Below, piece after piece: positions 46,903-55,154 of a stretch of 64,000 bases of DNA. Source of the DNA: Pirellula staleyi DSM 6068 (GTDB taxonomy: Bacteria; Planctomycetota; Planctomycetia; Pirellulales; Pirellulaceae); assembly GCA_945900945.1 (NCBI GenBank), contig CAMDKL010000007.1:1-64000 (forward strand), read 5' to 3'. The notes beneath the pieces are model-generated. The model was not told where the DNA came from, did not search any database, and saw only the letters and a program-made list of their open reading frames with translations. Both the position numbers and the translations under genes were made by a program. Every line of letters starts with the position of its first letter. Within the stretch, counting starts at the first letter, position 1.

Positions 46903-47535
46903 ATGCAAAACGTTTTCGAGCTAACTCACCCGCTAGCCGCCCATCACCTTTCCATCCTGCGCGACATCCGAACAAGTCCTGCACAATTTCGGACTCAAAT
47001 ACACTTGTTAGCAATGCTACTGGCTGTTCGAGCCACCGACGATCTGGGCCTCGAACCATCTGTTGTTCAAACGCCACTGACGCAAGTAACCGGCAGTCGG
47101 ATGGTACAACGGATTGGAATCGTGCCAATCTTGAGAGCTGGCTTGGGACTCGTAGAACCGGTTTTGCAATTGATTCCCGATGCTGCCGTTTGGCATCTAG
47201 GTATGTACCGAGACGAAGCGACGGCTCAACCGATCGAATACTATTGCAAGCTGCCAACCGGCAACGCTGTCGACGTTGGATTGGTTTTAGATCCGATGCT
47301 TGCAACGGGCGGTTCGATTCGCGCGGCTGTCTTAGCGCTCAAGCGATGGGGCGTGCGCGACATTCGCGTTCTGAGTGTTCTCGCAGCCAAGCAAGGGGTA
47401 GAACAATTTCAACGTGAATTCCCCGAGGTCAAGGTTTTTGTGGCGGCCATCGATCCCGTATTGAATGACCACAAGTTCATCGTGCCAGGTCTTGGTGATG
47501 CCGGCGATCGCATGTTCAATACGCAACGGGATTAG
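46903..47535 (+). CDS. upp: Uracil phosphoribosyltransferase
   Basis: The protein has 210 aa, standard length. It makes UMP from uracil and PRPP in pyrimidine salvage. Family motifs: SILRDIRTSPAQFR near the N-terminus, GIVPILRAGLGLVEPVLQLI, HLGMYRDE, and the PRPP loop LVLDPMLATGGSIRAAV, then FVAAIDPVLNDHKFIVPGLG at the uracil site. It starts five bases after the vWA gene. Confidence 0.96.
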   Translation: MQNVFELTHPLAAHHLSILRDIRTSPAQFRTQIHLLAMLLAVRATDDLGLEPSVVQTPLTQVTGSRMVQRIGIVPILRAGLGLVEPVLQLIPDAAVWHLGMYRDEATAQPIEYYCKLPTGNAVDVGLVLDPMLATGGSIRAAVLALKRWGVRDIRVLSVLAAKQGVEQFQREFPEVKVFVAAIDPVLNDHKFIVPGLGDAGDRMFNTQRD

Positions 47536-47638
47536 CGGGAATTCCGATATTGTTTGTCTCCGCGACCTCCGTGGCTCCGCGTGAGCAATCTTTCGTCGAT
47601 TAATGCTGATTTCATGGATTTTCGCGTGGCCTGTCGTT

Positions 47639-48343
47639 TTACTGTTCGGGCTTCGGTGCCAACATCACGATCTCGAACCGATCTCGAATGTCTGGCCAAA
47701 AGGCTATCTTGCCGATCACGCGTATCTGCCAGGTAAAAGAGTTATTGGAGGATTTAAAAGAGTGCATCGTTGAAATAGGAATAGACACCAACTCGAATCC
47801 TTGTGCGACGCTTTCGGGCTTTTCGCTATTGACCACAGTTTGTCGATAGAACGGTTTTTCTTCGGTTCGGGTGCTAGTGCCCTGCCGATACGAAACTTTT
47901 TCAATTCCTTCGAGTACGATTTCAATGTGTTTGATTTTCTTTGCGTTCCCGCGAAACATCCAGCTGAGTTCGAACTCGCTCCCTGGATAAATATCGCGTT
48001 GACTGCAAGCAAGGATCGGGCTGGGATTGAAAATTTGCAAAGTCGAATAGCATGCAACGAGCAAGAGCGCGATCCCAATCAAAAGGAATACGGAAACGAT
48101 CATCATCGGGAACCAGTCTCTATTTTGTCGAACTCCCAAGAAAATCAATGAGACAATTCCAGTCCAAACAAGGCCAACAATCCATGATCCGATCGCTACC
48201 GCCACTCGCGATCTGGCCGCTTGTATGACCAGTGGTTCATCTGGTTCACCTGATTCGATCGGGCAGGTCGCATTGGCCATTGCCTGTTTCAAATTCGTCC
48301 TCTCCGAGCGAGCTGCTGACCCGATAGCTGGATTTGTCGCCAT
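47639..48343 (-). CDS. Two-TM membrane protein of unknown function
   Basis: The protein has 234 aa. A cytoplasmic N-terminus (about 48 residues) leads to two TM helices (SWIVGLVWTGIVSLIFLGV; MMIVSVFLLIGIALLLVACY). A beta-rich C-terminal domain follows (PGSEFELSWMFRGNAKKIKH, KVSYRQGTSTRTEEKPFYRQ), pointing to the same side as the N-terminus if the hairpin is short. The C-terminal layout resembles proteins where the second half is an arrestin-like or DUF3592-type beta sandwich, but I cannot name a family. It is convergent with upp. Confidence 0.75.
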   Translation of the reverse strand: MATNPAIGSAARSERTNLKQAMANATCPIESGEPDEPLVIQAARSRVAVAIGSWIVGLVWTGIVSLIFLGVRQNRDWFPMMIVSVFLLIGIALLLVACYSTLQIFNPSPILACSQRDIYPGSEFELSWMFRGNAKKIKHIEIVLEGIEKVSYRQGTSTRTEEKPFYRQTVVNSEKPESVAQGFELVSIPISTMHSFKSSNNSFTWQIRVIGKIAFWPDIRDRFEIVMLAPKPEQ

Positions 48344-48372
48344 ATTGTTTGTTCCATGTTATTTATAGGTGC

Positions 48373-48540
48373 AGAACGAATGGTTTGTTGTAAAATGATT
48401 CAGCCGTGGGGTGTCCGCTTGAGGACAAGCGGACCTACGTGGCAGGACGAATGGTTTGTTGTAGAATGGGTCGAGGCAACGTTGTCTGCTTGAGGACAAG
48501 CGGACCTACGAGGCTGACTCAAAGGTTTTTTGTAAAATGG
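48373..48540. repeat. Tandem 72-bp repeat with GTCCGCTTG hairpins
   Basis: Two full units and a partial third precede the DUF1549 gene. Each starts gaatggtttgttgta and contains a perfect or near-perfect hairpin GTCCGCTTG-AGGA-CAAGCGGAC (48413-48434; 48484-48505 with one mismatch), followed by ctacg. The array ends about 40 bases before the ATG at 48574. It would lie in the leader or promoter of that gene. Confidence 0.8.
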
Positions 48541-48573
48541 TGCCTACCCTCGTTATCCTACCCCTTTTTTTCT

Positions 48574-51090
48574 ATGTGTAAAACCTCCCTCGCGATCTTG
48601 CTCGTCATCTTGGCGAGCTCTGAATTACTTGCCGCCAAGCCGGTAGGAATTCGAGTTTTCCCTGAAAATGTTGACCTGACTTATTTGAACAGCATTCAAA
48701 GTATTACAGTTCAAACCGTGCTCAGTGACGGAACGATTGGCCCGGTGGTTGTCACGACTCCTAACATTCAATTCTTAGACCCATCTTTGGTCAAACTGGA
48801 AAGCACTGGGCCGGGTTGTTTTCAGTTGACAGCTAAGCGATCGGGGACTACGAAGCTTAGCATCGAATGCAAACTCAGCGATGGCGAGACGGCGCATGCA
48901 TCGGCGACAATCACAAGTCGCGATACAGAAAAAACGCTCGATGTGGAGTTTACTAATCACATCCAATCGGTCTTGGCTCGCAACAGTTGCAATATGGGAG
49001 CGTGTCACGGAGCATTGGCAGGTAAAGGTGGATTTAGATTGTCGTTGCGAGGCTACGATCCCGTGGCAGACCATTTCAATATCACGCGGCAAGACGGAGG
49101 GCGGCGAATCGAGGTCTCTTCACCGGCGTCGTCACTCTTCATTGCGAAACCAAGCGGTTCGATCCAGCACAAGGGAGGGTTGCGGCTGCCTGCGGACTCA
49201 GACGACTATGCGATGATTGCAAAATGGATCGCAACAGGAGCTGCTGGCACGCGGGCGACCGATCCCAATCTCATCCGCCTCGAGATCTTGCCTGCTGCGG
49301 TACGCTTAGAACGAGGGGATACTCAATCGATCAATGTACGAGCCCACTATAGCAACGGTCGTATCGAAGACGTCACTCGTTGGACTAAGTTTAGTTCCAC
49401 CGACGAGTCGGTTGCGACCGTCGACGAGCATGGCCTAGCCAAAGTAATGGGGCCAGGGGAAGGGGCTGTCAACGCTTGGTTTGCAAGCCGAATCGTTTCG
49501 TCTCGCCTGAGCGTTCCCTTTTCTAACGAAGTCGGCAGCGCGGACAATAAAGTATCTCGCGCCAATTTCATCGACGACCATGTTGCAAAGCAGCTTGCGA
49601 CGCTTGGTTTGGATTCCTCGGGCCGAACGAACGACAGTGAATTTATTCGCAGATCGGCCTTGGATGCAACTGGAACCCTGCCGACCGAAGTACAAGTCAA
49701 CACATTCTTACAGGACACGTCACCCGACAAGCGGAGCCGATGGATCGATTCGCTTCTAGAGAGTCCTGAGTACGTGGACTATTGGACTTATCGCTGGTCT
49801 GACTTGCTCATGCTCAATAGCAACCTGCTTCGAGCCGACGGAATCAAATCCTACTATCAATGGATTCGCGGCCATGTCCAAAAGAACACGCCTTGGGATC
49901 AGTTCACACGCGAAATCTTGACGGCTCGCGGCGAAGCCTTAGAGAATGGTGCGACCAATTTTTACGCGATTAATCAGGATCCGGAGGGTATGACCGAAAA
50001 CGCCTGCCAAGCGTTTCTGGGACTCTCGATTGGTTGTGCAAAATGCCATAATCATCCGCTCGAAAAATGGACCAACGACCAATACTACGCTATGGCAAAC
50101 ATGTTCGCGCGAGTGCGTGCCAAAGGCTGGGGTGGAGAAACGCGAGACGGAGATGCTTCTCGGACAGTATTTGTTTTGGACCGAGGCGATTTGATACAGC
50201 CATTGCGAGGCAAGCCCCAACCGCCAGCACCGCTGGATGCGAAGCCATTGGATATCCACTCCACCGAAGACCGACGCGAGTATCTTGCCCAATGGCTAAC
50301 GTCGCCTGACAACCCCTACTTTACTCGAGCGATTGTAAACCGAGTCTGGGCCGCCTACTTTGGCATAGGGATCGTTAATGCAATCGATGATTTGCGAGCA
50401 AGCAATCCTGCGAGCAACCCAGCCCTCATGCATGCTCTTTGTGAACATCTTGTTCTTCACAAATACGATCTGAAGGAGTTGATGCGAGTTATTTTGAATT
50501 CGGAGTCCTATCAACGCAGCAGCATCACCACGGAACTGAACAAAGACGACAAGAAATATTTCTCTCACTACTATCCGCGGCGTCTGATGGCAGAAGTGAT
50601 TCTCGATGCGATGGGTTCGGTGTCGACCGTGCCTACCGTCTTTAACAAGGTTTCTTTTCTAGGTGGCGATAAACGGGACACCAAATTCTACGGCAAGGGA
50701 ACGCGTGCGATTCAATTGTACGATTCGAGCGTCGACAACAATTTCCTTAAGACGTTCGGTCGCAATCAGCGCCGAATCACTTGCGAGTGCGAACGAAGCG
50801 ACGAGCCGAGTGTGACCCAAGTACTTAACCTCAGCAATGGGGATACGCTCAATGCCAAGCTTTCAGAAAAAGGGAGTGTAGTCGACCAGCTCCTTACCAC
50901 ACACGAGGCGGACTACGTCGCCATGGTTCAAGTAGCCTACTTGCGGTGCTTGTCACGATATCCGAGCGAATCGGAGTCGACGTCGCTCGTCAAGGAACTG
51001 TTTGACTCACCCGAGGGCGAACGTCGCACGGTGCTGGAGGATTTGCTTTGGAGTCTAATGACGTCCCGTGAGTTTTTGTTTAACCACTAG
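48574..51090 (+). CDS. DUF1549/DUF1553 protein with Ig-like and cytochrome-type motifs
   Basis: The track start (48406) reads through the tandem repeat. ATG 48574 gives 838 aa with a signal peptide (MCKTSLAILLVILASSELLA). Next come Ig-like BIG2-type segments (about 25-120 and 215-310), with NSCNMGACHGALAGKGGFRL between them. This is a CxxxxCH element of planctomycete cytochrome-like domains. DUF1549 follows (FIDDHVAKQLATLGLDSSGR), containing a CxxCH motif (SIGCAKCHNHPLEKW), and then DUF1553 (TRAIVNRVWAAYFGIGIVNA) to the end. Such proteins usually pair with a DUF1501 gene; none is adjacent here. Role unknown; exported and perhaps haem-binding. Confidence 0.9.
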   Translation: MCKTSLAILLVILASSELLAAKPVGIRVFPENVDLTYLNSIQSITVQTVLSDGTIGPVVVTTPNIQFLDPSLVKLESTGPGCFQLTAKRSGTTKLSIECKLSDGETAHASATITSRDTEKTLDVEFTNHIQSVLARNSCNMGACHGALAGKGGFRLSLRGYDPVADHFNITRQDGGRRIEVSSPASSLFIAKPSGSIQHKGGLRLPADSDDYAMIAKWIATGAAGTRATDPNLIRLEILPAAVRLERGDTQSINVRAHYSNGRIEDVTRWTKFSSTDESVATVDEHGLAKVMGPGEGAVNAWFASRIVSSRLSVPFSNEVGSADNKVSRANFIDDHVAKQLATLGLDSSGRTNDSEFIRRSALDATGTLPTEVQVNTFLQDTSPDKRSRWIDSLLESPEYVDYWTYRWSDLLMLNSNLLRADGIKSYYQWIRGHVQKNTPWDQFTREILTARGEALENGATNFYAINQDPEGMTENACQAFLGLSIGCAKCHNHPLEKWTNDQYYAMANMFARVRAKGWGGETRDGDASRTVFVLDRGDLIQPLRGKPQPPAPLDAKPLDIHSTEDRREYLAQWLTSPDNPYFTRAIVNRVWAAYFGIGIVNAIDDLRASNPASNPALMHALCEHLVLHKYDLKELMRVILNSESYQRSSITTELNKDDKKYFSHYYPRRLMAEVILDAMGSVSTVPTVFNKVSFLGGDKRDTKFYGKGTRAIQLYDSSVDNNFLKTFGRNQRRITCECERSDEPSVTQVLNLSNGDTLNAKLSEKGSVVDQLLTTHEADYVAMVQVAYLRCLSRYPSESESTSLVKELFDSPEGERRTVLEDLLWSLMTSREFLFNH

Positions 51091-51201
51091 CCTGGATATT
51101 GCATAAGCCGTTTTGGCGTTAGCCACGGTTCACGCGACATCCATAAACCGGGGCTAACGCCAAAACGGCTGATTACTAAAGATCGCGTGCAATATCCAGG
51201 C
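51090..51201. mobile_element. MITE-like palindromic element inserted between convergent stops
   Basis: Terminal inverted repeats GCCTGGATATTGCA (51090-51103) and TGCAATATCCAGGC (51188-51201) are perfect 14-mers. A second, perfect 19-bp pair lies inside: AGCCGTTTTGGCGTTAGCC (51106-51124) and its inverse (51152-51170). CTA flanks both sides, as a 3-bp target duplication would. Removing the element rebuilds a CTAG in which the plus gene and the minus TolC-type gene would share overlapping stops. The hairpin module recurs at 39.6 and 57.8 kb; the terminal sequence recurs at 57.77 kb. Confidence 0.75.
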
Positions 51202-53166
51202 CTAGGGGGTTTGGATCGGATCGACTAGCTCGGTTGGTACCGATTCAGTTGCGATGGGGAGTCCAACACTCGAAGGATTCATTGGGCCCTGGCTGACACG
51301 ATTGCGAACGGTCACTTCCTCCGGATTATCGCGTGGAGTAAAGTGTCGGCCTCGCTGGTAGGCTGCCTGAATCGTTGCGCTGTCTAGTGCATCCTCGGAC
51401 AAGTTGACTTGGTTGTACGCGAGTAAGGAACCTTTTTCGCGATGGAAATCGCGGACCGCCAAGTTGTAGTCCACCAACGAGCGGGAAAAGTTGTTCTCAC
51501 TGATGGCAAGACGCTGTTGGGCTTGTCCCACGAAAAATATAGGATTTTCTCCAAAACCGACTTTGAGAAGGTTCTCTTTTGTTTCGAGGTAGTCCAGGTC
51601 TGCCATTTTTCGATTGAAATTCGCTTGCATCTGAACGTAGCTTCGAGAGATTTGGCGTGATGCATTGCTCAAGTCATGCGAGATTCGAAGCTGTTGTTCT
51701 TGGAGTACCGTCATGTCTTTGGCCAAATTCAACTGGGCATGGCGGACTGCGGCCGAAGCTTGTCGCAGCCCCACCGCATAATTCCAATCAAACCCAGCTT
51801 GCCATTCTTGGAAATTTCCCTCGGTAAAATTCTGTGCTAGGCTCTCAAACTGATTGTTCGGGTTGCGACCGCCAACAAGATGGTCCCCCAGTCCTCGCCA
51901 TCGATACTGAGTGAGAGCGTCAAGTCGCGGTCTTTTGTTTAGTCGAGAAGCGATCAATTCGAGTTCGCGTCTCTTGATGGTCCATTCCTGCCGTCGTATT
52001 TCAACACGTCGAGTTAAAGCATCGTTTAGCGACGCTTGCCAGTCGAATGAAACCTCGGCTTGTAGCGGCTGATCGGAAGGCTTGATCAATCGTCCATCGG
52101 TCGGAGGCAATCCCATTACATAACGCAATCGCTGTTCCGCTGCGTACAAACCCGATTGTCCGGCCAACGCATCGTTCACTTGCCCTACAAACAAATAGTA
52201 GTTGGCTCGAGCTTCGCTTTCAGGTCCCAGATCACCACCCTTAAGCCCAACCCTTTTTTTATCATTGACAACCTGCCAAGTTTTAAGCGCTGCATCGCGG
52301 CCATTGACCACCGTGTCGAGTGCTCTGTAGGTAAAGTACAGTTCCCAGTAAGCTCCCTCCACGTCGTTGATCAAGCGGAGCACACCGGCCTCGAAGTCCG
52401 CGAGCGAGATGTCGGTATTGATTCTCGTAATGAGCACACCGTTGTATTGACCAGGTACCGTTGTCGGCCCTGCAATCCGGTTGTAGGTCGTGCCGGATCC
52501 CGCCATTAAAGGCTGGCGGTACTCGGCTTCGAGGAAACCTGTAAAATCGGTTCGGAAAATTCGGGTTGGATTGTTATTGTTGTCGTACAACACATTCGTT
52601 CGTAAGGCAAACTGAGCGCCTGTGGCAGTACGCTTCTGAATCTGATTAATGTAATTGCCAGTTGTTTGGTTGAAAGCCAACGGAAAGATCAGGGCGAAGT
52701 TGTTGTTTTGCGGTCGATCGTTTTTGGCCCAAAACAATTGTGAAGTTACTTGAGCGTCGAACGCAGCCAGGGCTGCCTGAGTTCCAATTTGCGGATTAAG
52801 GTCTGTCAAGGCTACGTCGAATTTAGCTGCTTGCCCTGTCGGTGCCGTGACTACTTGCCCGCCCAGCGACCGTAGCACATCGCTGCTTTGCAACGATTCG
52901 CGAATGGCTTCCTGCAGGGTCAGCTCATACGATGGTAATTCGGCAGGGTTCTCAACGGACAGCGGCATCGGACTTTTGGCCGCCGTGGGCGAGATTGGTA
53001 CATTGACATCCGGATACTCGATCTGCGTAACAAAATTCTGGAAGTAAGACACCTCCGAACTATCTCGCCACGCTCGAAAACGCTCCGTGGGCCGGCAGCC
53101 TGATACGCAGGATACGGCAATGCATCCGCTTACAATCCAATGGCGAACTCGTGTGCGATTTGTCAT
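51202..53166 (-). CDS. TolC-type outer membrane efflux lipoprotein
   Basis: The protein has 654 aa, longer than Escherichia coli TolC. The signal peptide ends in a lipobox (IAVSCVSGC), so it is lipid-anchored. The outer-membrane-efflux helical repeats begin LTLQEAIRESLQSSDVLRSL and QVTSQLFWAKN and continue in long alpha-hairpins (NRIAGPTTVPGQ; LINDVEGAYWELYFTYRALD; RLRYVMGLPPTDGRLIKPSD; QLNLAKDMTVLQEQQLRISH). It would act as the outer channel of a tripartite pump; no RND or adaptor gene lies next to it. The stop adjoins the MITE-like element. Confidence 0.88.
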   Translation of the reverse strand: MTNRTRVRHWIVSGCIAVSCVSGCRPTERFRAWRDSSEVSYFQNFVTQIEYPDVNVPISPTAAKSPMPLSVENPAELPSYELTLQEAIRESLQSSDVLRSLGGQVVTAPTGQAAKFDVALTDLNPQIGTQAALAAFDAQVTSQLFWAKNDRPQNNNFALIFPLAFNQTTGNYINQIQKRTATGAQFALRTNVLYDNNNNPTRIFRTDFTGFLEAEYRQPLMAGSGTTYNRIAGPTTVPGQYNGVLITRINTDISLADFEAGVLRLINDVEGAYWELYFTYRALDTVVNGRDAALKTWQVVNDKKRVGLKGGDLGPESEARANYYLFVGQVNDALAGQSGLYAAEQRLRYVMGLPPTDGRLIKPSDQPLQAEVSFDWQASLNDALTRRVEIRRQEWTIKRRELELIASRLNKRPRLDALTQYRWRGLGDHLVGGRNPNNQFESLAQNFTEGNFQEWQAGFDWNYAVGLRQASAAVRHAQLNLAKDMTVLQEQQLRISHDLSNASRQISRSYVQMQANFNRKMADLDYLETKENLLKVGFGENPIFFVGQAQQRLAISENNFSRSLVDYNLAVRDFHREKGSLLAYNQVNLSEDALDSATIQAAYQRGRHFTPRDNPEEVTVRNRVSQGPMNPSSVGLPIATESVPTELVDPIQTP

Positions 53167-53436
53167 AGCAGCCTAAGCGATTTCCAAAAAAACCTGATCG
53201 AATCGCATGCAGATCAATCGAATCTACAAGCAAACCAGTTAAATGACGATCGATCCATGCAAGCGTCACGACTCAAATTATCGGACCGGCGTGCACAATC
53301 GCTGCATTGAGCCCCGCGTCGCTACGAAACAATCTTAAGGAAGGCACGGCAAAACAAGCATTATCGAAAGAATCGTTGCAGACGACAAGGTTTGACTCGC
53401 GTTGCACCCCGGGCTTGCAACGTGGCGATTGCTCGA

Positions 53437-53465
53437 TTGACCCGGCTGGGCAAAATGCGTACATT
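53437..53465 (+). promoter_or_regulatory. Sigma70-type promoter for the ispE-spoVG-FGE run
   Basis: TTGACC (53437-53442) and TACATT (53460-53465) are 17 bases apart. Transcription would begin near 53472, so starts upstream of that (the track TTG at 53392) would be excluded, favouring ATG 53482 or 53524 for ispE. Consensus match only. Confidence 0.4.
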
Positions 53466-53481
53466 CTGGCATTTGGTAAAG

Positions 53482-54528
53482 ATGTCTACTAGCGAATCAG
53501 AATGCTTACCCGAGTATGGGTCCATGATTATCGAGAAGTCGCTTGACGGGTTCCGAGTTACGGTTCCTTGCAAGGTGAATTTGTTCCTGGAAGTACTAGG
53601 AAAGAGAAATGATGGTTTTCATTCCTTGGATACCGTGATGATGGCTGTCTCACTGGTAGATGAGTTGGAAATTACCCGTCGAAAAGACGATCGGCTCGAA
53701 CTTTTGATTGAGTTTCCAGATGGATCCGGTCAATCCCTCGATGGTGACGATCTCGCGTGGCGTATTCCTGCGGATCAAAGCAACTTGATCGTTCGTGCAC
53801 TGGATCTGCTGCGAGTCACGTTGAACCAATCGTTCTCGGGGGGGGGGAAGTGCTCAGGTGCAAATGTTCGGTTGATCAAACGTATTCCAGCGATGGCAGG
53901 CCTGGGTGGCGGTAGTGCTGACGCTGCTGCCGCGTTGATCCTAGGCCTTTTATTATGGGGTACGAATGACGATTTTGGCAAAACACTAAATATTGCGAGC
54001 GAACTTGGCAGCGATATCAATTTTTTCCTCGAGGGGCATTGCGAAGGCTTTTGGCTGGCTCGATGCACCGGTAAAGGCGAGGTAATCGAACCATTGAAAT
54101 GCTTAGAGCCACTTCACTTGGTCATAGTCCACCCACCACGAGGGTGCGGGACTAGGCAAGTTTTTGAGGCATTGGAACAAGAATCTAATCGAAACCGTCG
54201 AGAACAGCCCGAAACGCTTTTGGATGCCCTAAAACGGGGGGATACAAATACCGTCGGAGGGGGTATGTTTAACAGACTTGAATCTGCTGCTATGCGGACG
54301 ACAGATTGGATTGAAAGGTCGAGAGGGTGGGTTGATCGGTATGTCCATCTCGGTCAATGCATGTCCGGGAGTGGATCGGCCAGATTTTGTTTGTGCACGA
54401 CACGTGAACAAGCCGAGAGTATAGTGAGTGAGTTGCGGACCAACGGTAGGATGCGAGCATATTACGCACAGACGTGGCAGTCGTCAGGGATAAAAGACCA
54501 GGTCGCGGGAATTCGAAACGAACCGTGA
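53482..54528 (+). CDS. ispE: 4-diphosphocytidyl-2-C-methyl-D-erythritol kinase (IspE)
   Basis: The start was set at ATG 53482 (348 aa). ATG 53524 is equally possible and gives the shorter lead usual in the family before VPCKVNLFLEVLGKRNDGFH. It is a GHMP kinase: the N-terminal motif is that Lys-Val-Asn-Leu-Phe-Leu patch, and the ATP loop is IPAMAGLGGGSADAAAALI. HPPRGCGTRQVFEAL and a late GQCMSGSGSARFCL complete the fold. It phosphorylates CDP-methylerythritol in the MEP isoprenoid route. It is followed by a SpoVG-family gene; in Bacillus ispE and spoVG also lie close together (with purR and yabJ between), so the neighbourhood may be old. Confidence 0.92.
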   Translation: MSTSESECLPEYGSMIIEKSLDGFRVTVPCKVNLFLEVLGKRNDGFHSLDTVMMAVSLVDELEITRRKDDRLELLIEFPDGSGQSLDGDDLAWRIPADQSNLIVRALDLLRVTLNQSFSGGGKCSGANVRLIKRIPAMAGLGGGSADAAAALILGLLLWGTNDDFGKTLNIASELGSDINFFLEGHCEGFWLARCTGKGEVIEPLKCLEPLHLVIVHPPRGCGTRQVFEALEQESNRNRREQPETLLDALKRGDTNTVGGGMFNRLESAAMRTTDWIERSRGWVDRYVHLGQCMSGSGSARFCLCTTREQAESIVSELRTNGRMRAYYAQTWQSSGIKDQVAGIRNEP

Positions 54529-54564
54529 TTTAAAAACAGGACAAAAGGGAGTACAATCATCGCC

Positions 54565-55143
54565 ATGGAAATCACTGAGGTTCGAATCAAATTGATGGAA
54601 GAGTCTGAAGATCGCCTTCGGGCTTTCTGCTCCATAACGATTGACTACTCTTTCGTTATTCGAGACTTAAAAATTATTGAGGGAGCCAACGGCCCGTTCG
54701 TCGCCATGCCCAGCCGAAAAATGTCCGCTCGCTGCGGAAAATGCGGAAACAAGAACCATTTAAGAAGCAGTTATTGCAACCAATGTGGAACACGATTGCG
54801 TGGCCCGCAGGACGTCCGTGAGGTTGAGGGAGGAGGCGGATCGAACAAGATGTACGCCGACATTGCCCATCCAATCAACCAGTCTTGCAGGGATATGATC
54901 CAAAATTCGGTGATTCGCGAATATTTAGTGGAATTGGACAGAGCGAAACAACCTGACTATAAATCAAGGTATGATGACGAATACGTCGAATCGACGCATT
55001 CAGAAATTCAACCAAACTCCCAAGCCAGTCAAGCCGAATCGTCGTCCGTTCCCAAGCCATACTTTTTGGATGCTGATAAAAAGAACAGCACCAACGCGAG
55101 TAGCAACCCGGACAAGCGAAATTTTGGTGACGGCGTATTTTAA
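54565..55143 (+). CDS. SpoVG-family protein with an inserted zinc ribbon
   Basis: The protein has 192 aa against about 85-100 in SpoVG. Residues 1-55 match SpoVG ([20 protein letters not shown], then [20 protein letters not shown]). Where SpoVG goes directly to DIAHPINxxxR, this protein carries a four-Cys zinc ribbon [19 protein letters not shown] and a Gly-rich turn, then resumes with [21 protein letters not shown] long, acidic and Ser/Asn-rich tail follows. SpoVG proteins bind nucleic acid and affect cell-cycle and envelope genes. The inserted ribbon may add metal-dependent binding. GGGAG lies 13 bases before the ATG; it is between ispE and the FGE gene. Confidence 0.85.
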   Translation: MEITEVRIKLMEESEDRLRAFCSITIDYSFVIRDLKIIEGANGPFVAMPSRKMSARCGKCGNKNHLRSSYCNQCGTRLRGPQDVREVEGGGGSNKMYADIAHPINQSCRDMIQNSVIREYLVELDRAKQPDYKSRYDDEYVESTHSEIQPNSQASQAESSSVPKPYFLDADKKNSTNASSNPDKRNFGDGVF

Positions 55144-55154
55144 GCTCTCACGCA

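Noticed and set aside
48373-48540. CRISPR array
   Set aside because: Only two and a half long units with no unique spacers and an internal palindrome; no cas genes in the window.
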